From the NCBI GenBank assembly GCA_963745865.1, contig CAVUYZ010000003.1, positions 186,001 through 250,000 of the forward strand: a DNA stretch of 64,000 nt, read 5' to 3'. The position numbers were made by a program, and so were the translations under genes. This DNA is from JAHEDH01 sp963745865. GTDB lineage: Bacteria; Actinomycetota; Acidimicrobiia; Spongiisociales; ZC4RG35. Below are positions 28,726 to 39,073 of this stretch, one piece after another. Position 1 is the first letter of the stretch. Each line of letters opens with the position of its first letter. Under the pieces are notes generated by a model that was not told the DNA's origin, searched no databases, and worked only from the letters and a program-made list of their open reading frames with translations.

Positions 28726-29418
28726 CTGGCGATCGTACGGATGTGGTCCGGCATCGTCACATCGGCATCGAGCAGCGGGTCTGGGATTGGATCCCCGAAC
28801 GACTGGCGGATCGGCAGGACGCCGGCCCAGATGCCGAGTCCGTAATCCGCTTCGTCGTCGACGGGACCGCCAGAGCGAACCTTCGCCGATGCCTCGTCGA
28901 TCGGAATCGAAACGACCGTCGTCGCCCGGACTTCCTTGTCGCTCATGGGGCGGAGATGGGTGCGACGTCCCGGGACGATCTTGTCCGTGTAGGCGTCGAG
29001 AACCTCGGCTCGTCGAGCGAGGTCGGCGACCACGGTTGGGCGACCGAACACCATCACCGATCGATAGTTGGCCGAGTGGTTGAACGCTGATCTGGCGAGA
29101 ACCAATCCGTCGAGCAATGTCACGGTCACACACACTTCCGCACCATCGCGCAGTGTGCGCATGATCCGGCTGGCGTGACCGCCGTGGAGAAAGAGATCGG
29201 ATCCGATTCGGGCGTGGAGCATCGGGATGACCATCGGGGCTGCCCCGACCGGGGGAGGTGAAGCCGACGTGGGCATACAAGGCTTCGTCGAGGATGGATT
29301 CGATGGCCTTCCGGTCGTAGACGGCTCGGTCCTCGCGATGGACCGTGGTCCGGTCGGACGGCGCGGAGCTCGCGCCGTCGTCGGGCCCGGAGATGCGGTT
29401 GTTGGAGGTTGCTCCCAT
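28722..29418 (-). CDS. Pyridoxamine 5'-phosphate oxidase-like flavin-binding protein, frameshifted
   Basis: From ATG 29418: HREDRAVYDRKAIESILDEA, LYAHVGFTSPG, then after an indel near 29255 PMVIPMLHARIGSDLFLHGG, ASRIMRTLRDGAEVCVTVTL and NYRSVMVFGRPTVVADLARR. This is the split-barrel flavin-nucleotide-binding family (Pyridox_ox_2, NimA-like). It probably binds FMN or F420 and reduces or shields small molecules. The stop overlaps the EamA transporter start, so the two may share a job, for example modifying and exporting one compound. Confidence 0.8.
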
Positions 29419-29572
29419 GACGACTCCTGACGATGAGCGCTTCGGGTGACTGACACGGGCCACGATCGACCCGGCCCATCAGCGCCAATTGCCCATCAGA
29501 GCGAATTGTTCGTTTCTCATGATCTGGCCGTTCCTTCGGGCCAGCGATGTGCATCGATACAAAGCGGAAACT

Positions 29573-30022
29573 TCAGAGGTAGTAGCGCGACACCGTCTGA
29601 GCGACGCACACCGGCTTGGTGCCGCCCTCCACCTCGAATACCACGTCGAGCACGAGTTGAACTCCGCCGGGCACGTCGTCGACCGAGGCGATGGTTGCGC
29701 CGGCTCGCAATCTCGAACCAACCGGAACCGGAGCCGGGAAACGGACCTTGTTCACCCCGTAGTTGACGCCCATCCTCACTCCGTCGATCTCGAGGATCTG
29801 TCCCACCAGTGCCACCGCCATCGACAGGGTGAGATAGCCATGTGCGACCGTGCCCCCGAACGGGGATTCGGCAGCACGCTCGGGATCGACATGGATGAAC
29901 TGGTGATCGTCGGTCGCATCTGCGAAGGCGTCAACGCGTTCCTGGGTGATGACCCACCAGTCGGAGTAGCCGAGATGGTCTCCCGCAGCCGCCTTCAGTT
30001 CGTCGACGTTTGAGAACTTCAT
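29573..30022 (-). CDS. MaoC-family (R)-specific enoyl-CoA hydratase
   Basis: An intact 149-residue hot-dog-fold protein. The hydratase-2 motif is clear: ATDDHQFIHVDPERAAESPF (catalytic Asp and His) followed by GGTVAHGYLTLSMAVALVGQ. It hydrates trans-2-enoyl-CoA to (R)-3-hydroxyacyl-CoA. ATG 30022. Upstream, 34 bases away on the same strand, is gpsA; downstream a 154-base gap (29419-29572) holds nothing I can identify. Confidence 0.88.
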   Translation of the reverse strand: MKFSNVDELKAAAGDHLGYSDWWVITQERVDAFADATDDHQFIHVDPERAAESPFGGTVAHGYLTLSMAVALVGQILEIDGVRMGVNYGVNKVRFPAPVPVGSRLRAGATIASVDDVPGGVQLVLDVVFEVEGGTKPVCVAQTVSRYYL

Positions 30023-30056
30023 GGACTCGATCGTAGGGGAGCAGGCTGGAGGCGGA

Positions 30057-31049
30057 TCATTCGCTCCGCGCTTCCCTGGTCATGAGAGCCAGCACCGCTT
30101 CGCGAGGGTGGGCTCCATGATGGATCACATTGTCGACCTGGAGCGCGATGGGCATCTCGACATCCTCGCGCTTCGCCAACTCCAGGATCGGCCCGACGCT
30201 CTTGACGCCTTCCGCCACCATGTTCATCTCGTCGATGATCTCCTGCGTCGTGCGCCCGACGGCGAGTGCCATGCCAACCCGGTTGTTGCGACTGGCATCG
30301 GACTGGCAGGTGGCGATGAGATCGCCCATGCCGGCCAGACCGGCGAACGTCTCGTGTCTCCCGCCCAGCCGGGTTCCCAGTCGGGTGATCTCGGCGAGAG
30401 CCCGTGTGATCATGCTGGCGAGTGTGTTGTGGCCGAAGCCGAGTCCCTTCGCCATGCCGGCTGCGATGGCCATCACGTTCTTGAGCGAACCTGCGAGCTC
30501 GCAACCTGTGACATCGGTGTTCGTGTAGACCCGGAAGGTGGGATCCATGAAGACACCTTGAAGCATCGATGCCGTCGCCGGATCGGTCATGGCGATGACG
30601 GTGGCAGCGGGTTGGCCGGCGATGACCTCCGATGAGAGATTGGGACCCGTCATCACGCCGACCCGGGAGTGGTCGTGATCCGGAGCGAGCTCGGAGATGA
30701 TCTCGGTCATCCGCATCGATGTCGCCTGTTCGATCCCCTTGGTGAGGCTGAGGATGGGCATCGATCCGTCGATCAACGGGAGCAGGTCGGTCAGCACGTT
30801 GCGGTACCCGTGGGAGGGAACGCCCATGACGACCGCGTCGGCTCCATCGACGCACTCGGCGAGTGAGTCTGTCGCACGCAGGCCATACGGCAGGCGGTGG
30901 CCGGGCAGGTAGTCGGCGTTCTCCTGGGTCGAGTTGATCGTGTCGACGAGCTCGGATCGGCGCGCCCAGATCACGGTGGGGTTGTTCCTGGCGGCGATGG
31001 CGGCAACGGTCGTTCCCCACGACCCTGCTCCGATGACGGCGATGTGCAT
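30057..31049 (-). CDS. gpsA: NAD(P)-dependent glycerol-3-phosphate dehydrogenase
   Basis: An intact 330-residue protein. MHIAVIGAGSWGTTVAAIAA is the dinucleotide-binding motif GxGxWG; LSLTKGIEQ and GPNLSSEVIAGQPAATV are conserved; CELAGSLKNVMAIAAGMAKG contains the catalytic Lys. It reduces dihydroxyacetone phosphate to sn-glycerol-3-phosphate for phospholipid synthesis. ATG 31049. Divergent from ychF across 86 bases, which must hold both promoters. Confidence 0.95.
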   Translation of the reverse strand: MHIAVIGAGSWGTTVAAIAARNNPTVIWARRSELVDTINSTQENADYLPGHRLPYGLRATDSLAECVDGADAVVMGVPSHGYRNVLTDLLPLIDGSMPILSLTKGIEQATSMRMTEIISELAPDHDHSRVGVMTGPNLSSEVIAGQPAATVIAMTDPATASMLQGVFMDPTFRVYTNTDVTGCELAGSLKNVMAIAAGMAKGLGFGHNTLASMITRALAEITRLGTRLGGRHETFAGLAGMGDLIATCQSDASRNNRVGMALAVGRTTQEIIDEMNMVAEGVKSVGPILELAKREDVEMPIALQVDNVIHHGAHPREAVLALMTREARSE

Positions 31050-31135
31050 GAGGGTCGAGGCTACCGGCCCGACTCGTGACCCACTCGCACGGGGAGCTAG
31101 CTTTTCGAACTCACCGACAGATGGAGTCCTGATCC

Positions 31136-32227
31136 ATGGCCGTTCAGGCTGGAATCGTCGGCCTGCCCAATGTGGGCAAGTCGACCCTCTTCAACGCACT
31201 CACCGCGGCAGGCGCCGAAGCGGCGAATTATCCGTTCGCCACCATCGAGCCGAATGTCGGTGTTGTGCCGGTTCCTGATCCACGCCTCGGGCGGATCGAG
31301 GCCGTCATCCCGACCGAGAAGGTGATTCCCGCAGCCGTCGAGATCCTCGACATCGCCGGGCTGGTGAAGGGTGCATCCGAGGGTGAGGGATTGGGGAATC
31401 AGTTCCTCGGCCACATCCGGTCGGTCGATGCGATCCTCCATGTCGTCCGTTGCTTCGACTCATCCGACATCACCCACGTCGAGGGCTCGATCGATCCCGA
31501 GCGCGACATGGACACGATCGACCTCGAGTTGGTGCTGGCTGATCTGGCGGTCGTCGAGCGGCGGCTCGAGCGGCTGGCACGTTCGGTGCGAACCGGCGAC
31601 AAGCAGGCAGCGAACGAGCGTGATCTGATGGAACGTCTCGTCGGACATCTCGGTGAGGGGCTCCCGGCCAGGCGAATGACGATGAGTTTCGACGAGCAGA
31701 CCCTGCTCAAGCCGGTGCAGCTCATCACCGCCAAGCCGGTTCTGTATGTGTGCAACGTCGATGAAGCCGGTCTGGCCGGTAATGCTCACAGCGCGGCCGT
31801 GGCGACCAGGGCCCGAAGCGAGGGAGCGGGTGTTGTGATCATCTGTGCCGAGATCGAGGCTGAGATCGCCCTCCTCGACGAAGCCGATCAGGCGACGTTC
31901 CTCGAGGATCTCGGGCTGGCCGAGCCCGGTCTCGCAACACTCGCCCATGAGGCCTATCGACTTCTCGGGCTCGAGACGTTCTTCACGGCTGGCCCCAAGG
32001 AAATCAGAGCATGGACGATTCATGCCGGGATTCGGGCTCCACAGGCCGCCGGCGTGATTCACACCGATTTCGAGCGAGGCTTCATCAGGGCCGAGGTGTA
32101 CGGAATCGACGACCTCGAGAAGTACGGCTCTGAGGCGGCCATGCGATCGGCGGGAAAGATCCGGGTCGAAGGCAAGGACTATGTGGTCCAGGACGGCGAC
32201 GTGGTTCTCTACCGATTCAACGTGTGA
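31136..32227 (+). CDS. ychF: OBG-family redox-regulated ATPase YchF
   Basis: An intact protein of 363 residues. QAGIVGLPNVGKSTLFNALT is the P-loop; NYPFATIEPNVGVVPVPDPR the switch I region; LDIAGLVKGASEGEGLGNQF the DxxG motif; YVCNVDEAGLAG the NxxE specificity motif seen in YchF instead of NKxD, favouring ATP. The C-terminal TGS-like domain includes TIHAGIRAPQAAGVIHTDFE. It binds ribosomes and acts in translation and oxidative stress. ATG 31136. Confidence 0.95.
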   Translation: MAVQAGIVGLPNVGKSTLFNALTAAGAEAANYPFATIEPNVGVVPVPDPRLGRIEAVIPTEKVIPAAVEILDIAGLVKGASEGEGLGNQFLGHIRSVDAILHVVRCFDSSDITHVEGSIDPERDMDTIDLELVLADLAVVERRLERLARSVRTGDKQAANERDLMERLVGHLGEGLPARRMTMSFDEQTLLKPVQLITAKPVLYVCNVDEAGLAGNAHSAAVATRARSEGAGVVIICAEIEAEIALLDEADQATFLEDLGLAEPGLATLAHEAYRLLGLETFFTAGPKEIRAWTIHAGIRAPQAAGVIHTDFERGFIRAEVYGIDDLEKYGSEAAMRSAGKIRVEGKDYVVQDGDVVLYRFNV

Positions 32228-32294
32228 GGTCGATGCCCCCTCCAACGGTCGTGGCTCGCCGCCCGTCGACGTGGTCCTGCTCTAACGTGGCGGC

Positions 32295-34460
32295 ATGATC
32301 CTGGCGGTGGGCGAGGCGGCCCCTCTGAGCGAGCACGAAGTGCTGGTGTTCCTCGTCCAACTCGTGCTGCTGATCGGCGTGGCCCGCGTCCTCGGCGGAC
32401 TCATGAAACAAATCGGGCAGCCGTCGGTCGTCGGTGAGTTGCTCGCTGGGGTCGCCCTCGGGCCCTCGTTGTTCGGCCGGCTCGCCCCTGACGCCTTCGA
32501 CTGGGTCTTTGGCGAACCAACCGTGACCTCGGTCATCTTCGGTCTCTCGTGGCTCGGGGTGATCATGCTGCTGGTCGTGATCGGGTTCGAAACCGATCTG
32601 GCCATCATCTCGCGCTTCCGGACGGCCGCGCTCAGCGTGTCGGCCGGTGCGCTGTTGCTGCCACTGGCTTTGATCAGTGGTCTGGCGTACGTGGTGCCGT
32701 CGAGCTTCATCGGTGAGGGCACAGGGACCGGGGTGTTCGCGGGGTTCTTTGCGCTAGCGCTGTCGGTCTCGGCCCTTCCGGTTGTCGCCAAGATCCTCCA
32801 GGACCTCGGGTATCTGCGCCGAAACTTCGGCCAGATCACCCTGGCGGCCGGCATGACGATGGACGCGGTGGGGTGGCTCTTTCTAGCGGCGCTCTCGGGA
32901 ATCGCCCAGGACGGGTTCGATCCCGTGCTGCTCGCCGAGTCCTTCGGCGGTCTGATCATCTTTCTGGCGTTACTGCTCACCATCGGGCGTTGGTCGCTGG
33001 ACAGGCTCATGCGGTGGGTCCTTGCCCGCGGGTCGTCGCTCTCGGCCGCGCTGACCATCAGTCTCGTTGCTGCCCTGATCGGGGGCGTGGTCACTCAGGC
33101 GCTCCGACTGGAGGCGATTCTGGGGGCATTCATCGTGGGGATCCTCCTGGCGACCCTCAGACATCAACTGCCTCAGGTCGAGCATGTGCTCGAGACCACG
33201 ACTGCGTCGATCTTCGCTCCCATCTTCTTCGCCTTCAGCGGACTGCGCGTCGACATCGGGCTTCTCGATGATGCGTCGGCGATTGCCTGGACGGTCGGTC
33301 TCACCGTGGTTGCGATTGCTGCGAAGATCGTCGGAACCGTTGCTGGAGGCTATTTCGCCAAGGTCCGTGGACGGGAGGCTCTCGCGCTTGGATCAGGGCT
33401 GTCCGCCCTGGGCGCGATGGGAATCGTGGTGGCCATCGTCGGACTCAATCTCGGCGTCGTGTCCGAGACGGGTTACACCGTCATGGTCCTGGTCGCCATC
33501 CTCACGAGCATCATCGCTCCGCAGATGCTGAAGCTGGTCGTCCGAGGTTGGGCGGTTCCCGAAGATGAGCGCCTGCGCCTCGAACGAGAGGAACTGGTGG
33601 CAACCTCGGAGATCCTGGGGTCGAAGCGGGTGCTGATCCCGACCCGGGGTGGCGCCTCGAGTCGATATGCGGCACGCCTGATCTCGTCGGTGCTCGACGA
33701 CCCCGAGATCACCGTGCTGGCCGTCGACGTGAAGTCCGGGCGGTTCCGCCGACGACAGTTCGGCGGCAGCTCCAATCCCAGCGATGTCGTCGATCAGCTG
33801 TCCGGCGTGCGGCACCGACTCATCAGGAAGACGGCGGTCGACCCTGCAGATGCGATCGCTCGGGAGGCGAAGCTCGGTTATGACCTCGTGGTGATCGGAG
33901 CCTCCGAGAACGACGCAGAGTCGGGCATATTCTCCAACGTCGTGGATCGCGTGCTGGCCGGTGTGGACATCCCGACGGTGGTCGTCAGGTTCCCCGAGGT
34001 GTTCGGCGAGATCCCCGATGCGCTTCCCCACCACGTGCTGGTTCCGGTCGCTGCGACGAGAGCGTCGCGTGCCGCCGAAGAGCTCGCCTACTCGATCGCA
34101 GCGAAGTCCGCCGGCCGGGCAACTGCCATCCACATCGTCAACCGTCCCGAAGGCCAGGGTCTGATGCTGGAGGAGAATCCGGCCGTCGAAGGTGCGATCA
34201 GGACCGGGCATGCCATGGTCGGGACGGCAGCCGCGTTCGGTGGGAGACTCGGTGTGATGGTCGAGACCGATGTTCGCCTCGCGCCGAATGCCGAGGCCGA
34301 GATCGTCGACTTCGTCAACAGCCGCGGTGTCGATCTGGCGGTGATCGGGGCAGCGAGCCGCCCCATGTCCAACCAGCCGTTCTTCGGTCACCGGGTGACC
34401 TACATGATCGAGCACTCCGAGGTCCCCATCATGATCATCGCCCTGCCATCGACTGCTTGA
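32295..34460 (+). CDS. CPA2-type cation/proton antiporter with two C-terminal USP domains
   Basis: An intact 721-residue protein. Residues ~10-410 are a 12-13 helix Na/H exchanger domain (IGQPSVVGELLAGVALGPSL; ALSVSALPVVAKILQDLGYL; LEAILGAFIVGILLATLRHQ; GLSALGAMGIVVAIVGLNLG). Two UspA-like domains follow, about 435-565 (RVLIPTRGGASSRYAARLIS; DLVVIGASENDAESG) and 575-720 (HVLVPVAATRASRAAEELAY; DLAVIGAASRP). It should exchange H+ for Na+ or K+, with the USP pair sensing nucleotides. The architecture parallels the permease-USP fusion at the left edge. Confidence 0.9.
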   Translation: MILAVGEAAPLSEHEVLVFLVQLVLLIGVARVLGGLMKQIGQPSVVGELLAGVALGPSLFGRLAPDAFDWVFGEPTVTSVIFGLSWLGVIMLLVVIGFETDLAIISRFRTAALSVSAGALLLPLALISGLAYVVPSSFIGEGTGTGVFAGFFALALSVSALPVVAKILQDLGYLRRNFGQITLAAGMTMDAVGWLFLAALSGIAQDGFDPVLLAESFGGLIIFLALLLTIGRWSLDRLMRWVLARGSSLSAALTISLVAALIGGVVTQALRLEAILGAFIVGILLATLRHQLPQVEHVLETTTASIFAPIFFAFSGLRVDIGLLDDASAIAWTVGLTVVAIAAKIVGTVAGGYFAKVRGREALALGSGLSALGAMGIVVAIVGLNLGVVSETGYTVMVLVAILTSIIAPQMLKLVVRGWAVPEDERLRLEREELVATSEILGSKRVLIPTRGGASSRYAARLISSVLDDPEITVLAVDVKSGRFRRRQFGGSSNPSDVVDQLSGVRHRLIRKTAVDPADAIAREAKLGYDLVVIGASENDAESGIFSNVVDRVLAGVDIPTVVVRFPEVFGEIPDALPHHVLVPVAATRASRAAEELAYSIAAKSAGRATAIHIVNRPEGQGLMLEENPAVEGAIRTGHAMVGTAAAFGGRLGVMVETDVRLAPNAEAEIVDFVNSRGVDLAVIGAASRPMSNQPFFGHRVTYMIEHSEVPIMIIALPSTA

Positions 34461-34548
34461 GTCGCGAGGCAACGACGATTCGAGAGCCGACGGCGCGGTT
34501 CGTCGCACGGCCTTGCGCAACCTGTGTGTCATGCCCGTCCACAGTCGA

Positions 34549-34566
34549 CGGGATTGGGGAATCCCG
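34549..34566 (+). terminator. Candidate terminator hairpin after the antiporter gene
   Basis: CGGGATT at 34549-34555 pairs with AATCCCG at 34560-34566 around a GGGG loop. It lies 88 bases after the antiporter stop and before the riboswitch leader. No T-run follows. Apart from this hairpin and the riboswitch, I see no gene in 34461-34783. Confidence 0.45.
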
Positions 34567-34645
34567 CCGTGTGGGATTGTGAGTTGGGCGGCAGCGTGTG
34601 TCTGTGCAGCCTTCAGCAGGTCTATCCTGGGCGATGCCTTCGACA

Positions 34646-34783
34646 TCGATGGGAGAGATCCCGCGGCACGCGGGACGCCGAAGGGGCAACCTCCCCGGAA
34701 ACTCTCAGGCAGTCGGACCATCGACCGAGGCACAGCTGGACCGCGTGGGACAGTGGGGAACCGAGACAAGGAGCTCCAGTCTG
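34646..34783 (+). promoter_or_regulatory. Glycine riboswitch (single aptamer) and leader of gcvP
   Basis: The conserved core is plain: GGAGAG at 34652-34657, CGCCGAAGGGGCAA at 34677-34690, CCGGAAACTCTCAGGCA ending at 34711, then GGAC. The closing helix P1 is a perfect 7-bp pair, TCGATGG (34646-34652) with CCATCGA (34718-34724), and TCCCGC/GCGGGA forms the variable arm. Only 59 bases remain before the ATG, too few for a second aptamer, so this is a singlet form. The ribosome binding site AAGGAG is at 34768-34773; CTGGA (34735-34739) could pair with TCCAG (34775-34779) beside it, a possible translation switch. Expected to turn gcvP on when glycine is high. Confidence 0.88.
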
Positions 34784-37594
34784 ATGTCCACCGCCTTCGT
34801 CCATCGTCACATCGGGCCGCGTCCCGCCGACATCGAGAAGATGCTCTCCGATGTGGGCAGCCAGACGCTCGACGACCTGACCGACCAGATCGTCCCGGCG
34901 GGGATCCGCGACGACGAACTCGACCTGCCGGAAGCGCTGAGCGAGCCACGAAGCCCTCGAGGTGTTGAGGTCGATCGCTGATCTGAACACGGTCAACGTC
35001 TCGTTGATCGGCCAGGGCTATTACGGCACGATCACGCCGTCGGTCATCAAGCGGAACGTGCTCGAGAACCCGGCCTGGTACACGGCATACACCCCCTATC
35101 AGGCGGAGATCTCCCAGGGTCGCCTCGAAGCCCTCCTCAACTATCAGACGATGGTGAGCGATCTCACCGGTCTTCCGAGTGGCGAATGCGTCACTGCTCG
35201 ATGAGTCGACGGCCGCGGCCGAGGCGATGGCAATGGCGCACCGCATCCACCGGGGGAAACGGTCGGTGTTCTTCGCCGCCGATGGGGTCCATGCCCAGAC
35301 CCTCGCAGTTCTCGAGACTCGTGCCGAGCCACTCGGCATCGAGCTCATCGTCGGCTCGCTCGATGAGTTCGACCCCGAGGTCGCCTGCGGTGTGCTCGTC
35401 CAGTACCCCGATACCAACGGGTCGATCGTGGATCTGGGCGCGGTCGCGGCACAGGCGCGGTCGGCCGGGGCATTGACCGTGGTCGCAGCCGATCTCCTGG
35501 CACTCGTCCTGCTCGAATCTCCCGGCTCGCTCGGAGCGGACATCGCGGTCGGATCGAGTCAACGGTTCGGCGTGCCGCTCGGTTTCGGCGGTCCCCATGC
35601 CGCCTACATCGCGACGCTCGAGGACCACGTGCGGACGCTGCCCGGGCGGCTCGTCGGCGTCTCGACCGACTCGCTCGGACAACCCGCCCACCGTCTCGCA
35701 CTCCAGACCCGGGAGCAGCACATCCGCAGGGAGCGAGCGACGTCCAATGTCTGCACGGCTCAAGCACTGCTGGCCGTCATCGCGGGAATGTACGCGGCGT
35801 GGCACGGTCCGGACGGCCTGAGGCGCATCGCCCGGACGAGTCCACCGGTTGACGGGGCGGTTTGCGGCGGGACTGGCGGCGGCAGGAATAGCCCGTGCGA
35901 ACGAGTCGTTCTTCGACACGGTCACGGTTGTCCTGCCGGGTCGAGCGGTCGAAACCGCAGATCGAGCCGAAGCTGCCGGCATCAACTTCCGACGGATCGA
36001 CGCGGATCATGTTGGTGTGAGTTTCGACGAGGTGAGCGACGACGAACTCGTCGATCGTGTCCTGGAGATCTTCGGCGCCGCAACCGCCACCGAACCGGCA
36101 GACGGGATCCCCGACGGCGTCGAGCGCACCGGAGCGATCCTCACCCACCCCGTGTTCAACTCACACCAGTCCGAGACCCAGATGATGCGATACCTGCGCG
36201 AGCTGTCGGACCGTGACCTGGCGCTGGATCGGACGATGATCCCGCTCGGTTCGTGCACGATGAAGCTCAACGCCGCGACCTCGATGATGCCGATCACGTG
36301 GTCGGCTTTCGCAGACATCCATCCACATGCGCCGGATGCCCAGACCACCGGGTATCGGAGGCTGATCGACGACCTCACGACCTGGCTGGCGGAGATCACC
36401 GGCTATGACGCGGTCTCGCTCCAGCCGAACTCGGGGGCGCAGGGCGAGTTCGCCGGGCTCCTGGCGATCCGCGCCTACCACCGCAGTCGCGGCGACAGTG
36501 ACCGAGACCTCTGCCTGATCCCGTCTTCGGCGCACGGGACAAACGCAGCCTCGGCGGCTATGGCCGGCCTCACCGTGAAGGTGGTCGCCTGCGACGACGA
36601 TGGGAACGTCGACGTCGGCGACCTGCGGTCGAAGCTGGAGGAGGTGGGTGAGCGGGTTGCAGCACTCATGGTCACCTATCCGTCCACGCATGGCGTGTTC
36701 GAGCAGGCGATCGCCGAGATCTGTGAGATGGTTCACGCCGTCGGCGGTCAGGTGTACGTCGATGGCGCCAACCTGAACGCACTCGTTGGTATCGCCAAGC
36801 CGGGCAGGTTCGGAGCCGATGTCTCACACTTGAACCTCCACAAGACATTCACCATCCCCCATGGCGGCGGCGGACCGGGAGTTGGCCCGATCGGGGTCCG
36901 CTCGCACCTCGCTCCGTTCCTCCCGGGCGATCCCCGGGGCCCGTCGAGCAGCGTTGGCCCCGTGAGCGGTGCTCGATTCGGGAGCGCGGGAATCCTCCCG
37001 ATTCCGTGGGCCTACATTGCGATGATGGGTGCGCCCGGACTCCGTCGCGCCAGTCAGGTGGCTGTCCTGGCGGCGAATCACGTGGCGGCCCGTCTCAGTC
37101 CTCACTTCCCGATCCTCTACACGGGGATCGCGGGGCGGGTTGCACACGAGTGCATCATCGACATCAGGGAGATCACCCGGGAGACCGGGATCACCGCCGA
37201 AGACATCGCGAAACGGCTGGCAGATCATGTGTTCCATGCGCCGACACTGAGTTTCCCCGTGAGTGGAACACTCATGATCGAACCGACGGAATCCGAGTCG
37301 CTGGACGAGCTGAACAGGTTCTGCGAGGCCATGATCTCGATCCGCGACGAGATCTCACGGGTTCAGTCGGGGGAGTGGCCGGCAGACGACAACCCGCTGG
37401 TGAATGCACCGCATCCTGCCCGAATGCTGCTCGACGACGCCTGGGACCACCCGTACCCGCCCTCGACGGGAGCCTTCCCGACGCCGTCGTTGCAGGGCAA
37501 GTCGTACTTCCCGCCGGTCGGCCGAATCGATGCCGCAGCAGGTGATCGGAACCTGATGTGCACCTGTCCGCCCATATCCGACTACGAAGGCTGA
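34784..37594 (+). CDS. gcvP: Glycine dehydrogenase (decarboxylating), GcvP, frameshifted
   Basis: ATG 34784, preceded by AAGGAG, starts TAFVHRHIGPRPADIEKMLS. The N-terminal half (SLIGQGYYGTITPSVIKRNV; YTAYTPYQAEISQGRLEALL; FGVPLGFGGPHAAYIATLED) and C-terminal half (DRTMIPLGSCTMKLNAATSM; LQPNSGAQGEFAGLLAIRAY; HLNLHKTFTIPHGGGGPGVG with the PLP Lys) form one full-length P-protein of about 936 residues, not the split form. It decarboxylates glycine in the glycine cleavage system. Indels near 34953, 35190 and 35860; the first is fixed by dropping one C from CC. gcvT and gcvH are not in the window. Confidence 0.93.
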
Positions 37595-37758
37595 CCGTCG
37601 AAATCGCTACACCGTCGCTGTCGGCGTGTCGAAACTAGGCAGATGAGCCTTTCGACCTACCATGCCGGTGCGCAGCAGTCCAGGGACGCGATTCGGTCGC
37701 GGATGTGGACGGGGGAGTCATTCGGGGGACTGCTGGCACGACAGAGGCTGGTGATGTA

Positions 37759-39015
37759 GTGCTGTTCAAGGGGCGCCTTCGTCTTCCCGGTGATGCCGGC
37801 GAGGGAATTCCGATCGACATGACGCTCGAAGACGTCTACCTCTCTCTCGATTCGGGAGGCGAGGAGTTCGGCGAGTGGCGTCTCGATGTGGTTGAGATCA
37901 ACCGATTGTTCTCGAACCAGTTCTCACTCATGCTCGATGGCGAAGAGATGGTCTTCGTCGCCAACGATGCGCTCGGATTCGCGTACGACGGCCTCTCGTT
38001 CATCGAGGAAGTCCAGTCCCGATTGAAGAAGCGGCGCGTGTTCAAGGGTCGCAAGGCCAAACGGGCGAAGGCCAAGAAGGTCAAGCCCGGAGCCCGAGCC
38101 CGAGCCGGAGCGCCCGACCCCCGCCGCGGCGCCGGTCGCCGACGTGCCGATGCCTGAGGTGAAGCCGTTCTTCCCTGAGCCGGTGGCCAGCGAAGAACCT
38201 GCCGACGTGCCTGAACCTCAGCCTGTCAGTGACACGCCATCGGCGCCACCCACCGTTCCGCCCGTTTCGCCTGCGGCACCGACCAAACGCGGTGTGCATC
38301 CGCTCGGCGATCCCGACGAAGAAGTCGTCGAGCCCTATCTCGGAGACCCGATCGAACCCGTCGTCCCGCCTCACCGCGGACACCGGCGGAACCGCCGGCC
38401 GCCCAACCACCGGCGGCTGTTGCATCCCCGCCGCCCGACGCCGTCGAAGCCGAGGAGGACGACGACGAGTTGGTCATCGAGGACGTGAACCCGTACGGAT
38501 ATCAGGCGCCCGTCTCGATGATCCCGGAGCAGCAGGAGCGACCGGCCCCCGAGCCGACCGAGGAGGCAGCATCCTCTCCCGCGCCGGTGCCCCCAGCGGT
38601 CGTCGAGCCCGAGCCCGAGGCCGAGCCCGAACCTGCACCGTCCCAGCCGGCGGTCGAGCCGGTCCCCAAGGCGGCCCCTGAACCCACCCCGGAGCCGGCA
38701 TCGTGGCCCTTCGCTGCCCGGGTTTCCGAGGCGGCCGAGCCCGAGGTCGAGGCGGAGGCTGAAGTCGAGGTCGAGGTCGAGCCTGACGCACGAGCGGCCG
38801 AGCCGCAGACCCGGATCCCGCAGTCCAGTGGACGGCACACCCAGGAGGAGTCGAAGGCGCGATCGTCGTTCTTCGGGCGTCGCAAGTCCAAGGAACCGGA
38901 GCCTCACGATCACATCTACGAGTCGTCGAAGACCGTGGGCGGCATCACCCGGAGTGTGTGCTCGGTCTGCGGACACGTCTCGTTTTCCGGCGAGGACGTG
39001 TACCAGAACTGGTGA
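37759..39015 (+). CDS. Pro/Glu-rich linker protein with C-terminal zinc-ribbon-like motif
   Basis: Family not recognised. An N-terminal globular part of ~100 residues (FKGRLRLPGDAGEGIPIDMT; FGEWRLDVVEINRLFSNQFS; EEMVFVANDALGFAYDGLSF) ends in a basic block (KGRKAKRAKAKKVK). A long disordered stretch rich in Pro, Glu, Ala and Val follows, with EPEPEAEPEPAPS and EVEAEAEVEVEVEP runs. The C-terminus HDHIYESSKTVGGITRSVCS plus VCGHVSFSGEDVYQNW contains a CxxC and nearby His. Indels near 38090 and 38390. The start could be GTG 37759 or GTG 37705. The basic-to-acidic layout and ribbon suggest nucleic-acid or protein scaffolding, but this is a guess. Confidence 0.55.
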
Positions 39016-39073
39016 TCGCGTTCCGCACCGCGTCGATCTCCGGTACGTGGTCCAGATGCTTGGGTAGCGACCG

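Noticed and set aside
34725..34783. Second glycine aptamer
   Set aside because: The core CGAAGGGGCAA and ACTCTCAGGC elements are not repeated and the space is too short.
33393..35543. Very long open frame on the minus strand under the antiporter and gcvP
   Set aside because: It is a GC-skew shadow: it crosses two clear genes and the riboswitch and shows no family motif.
37643..37753. 36-codon ORF before the Pro/Glu-rich protein
   Set aside because: No ribosome binding site strong enough and no conserved pattern; more likely part of the leader.
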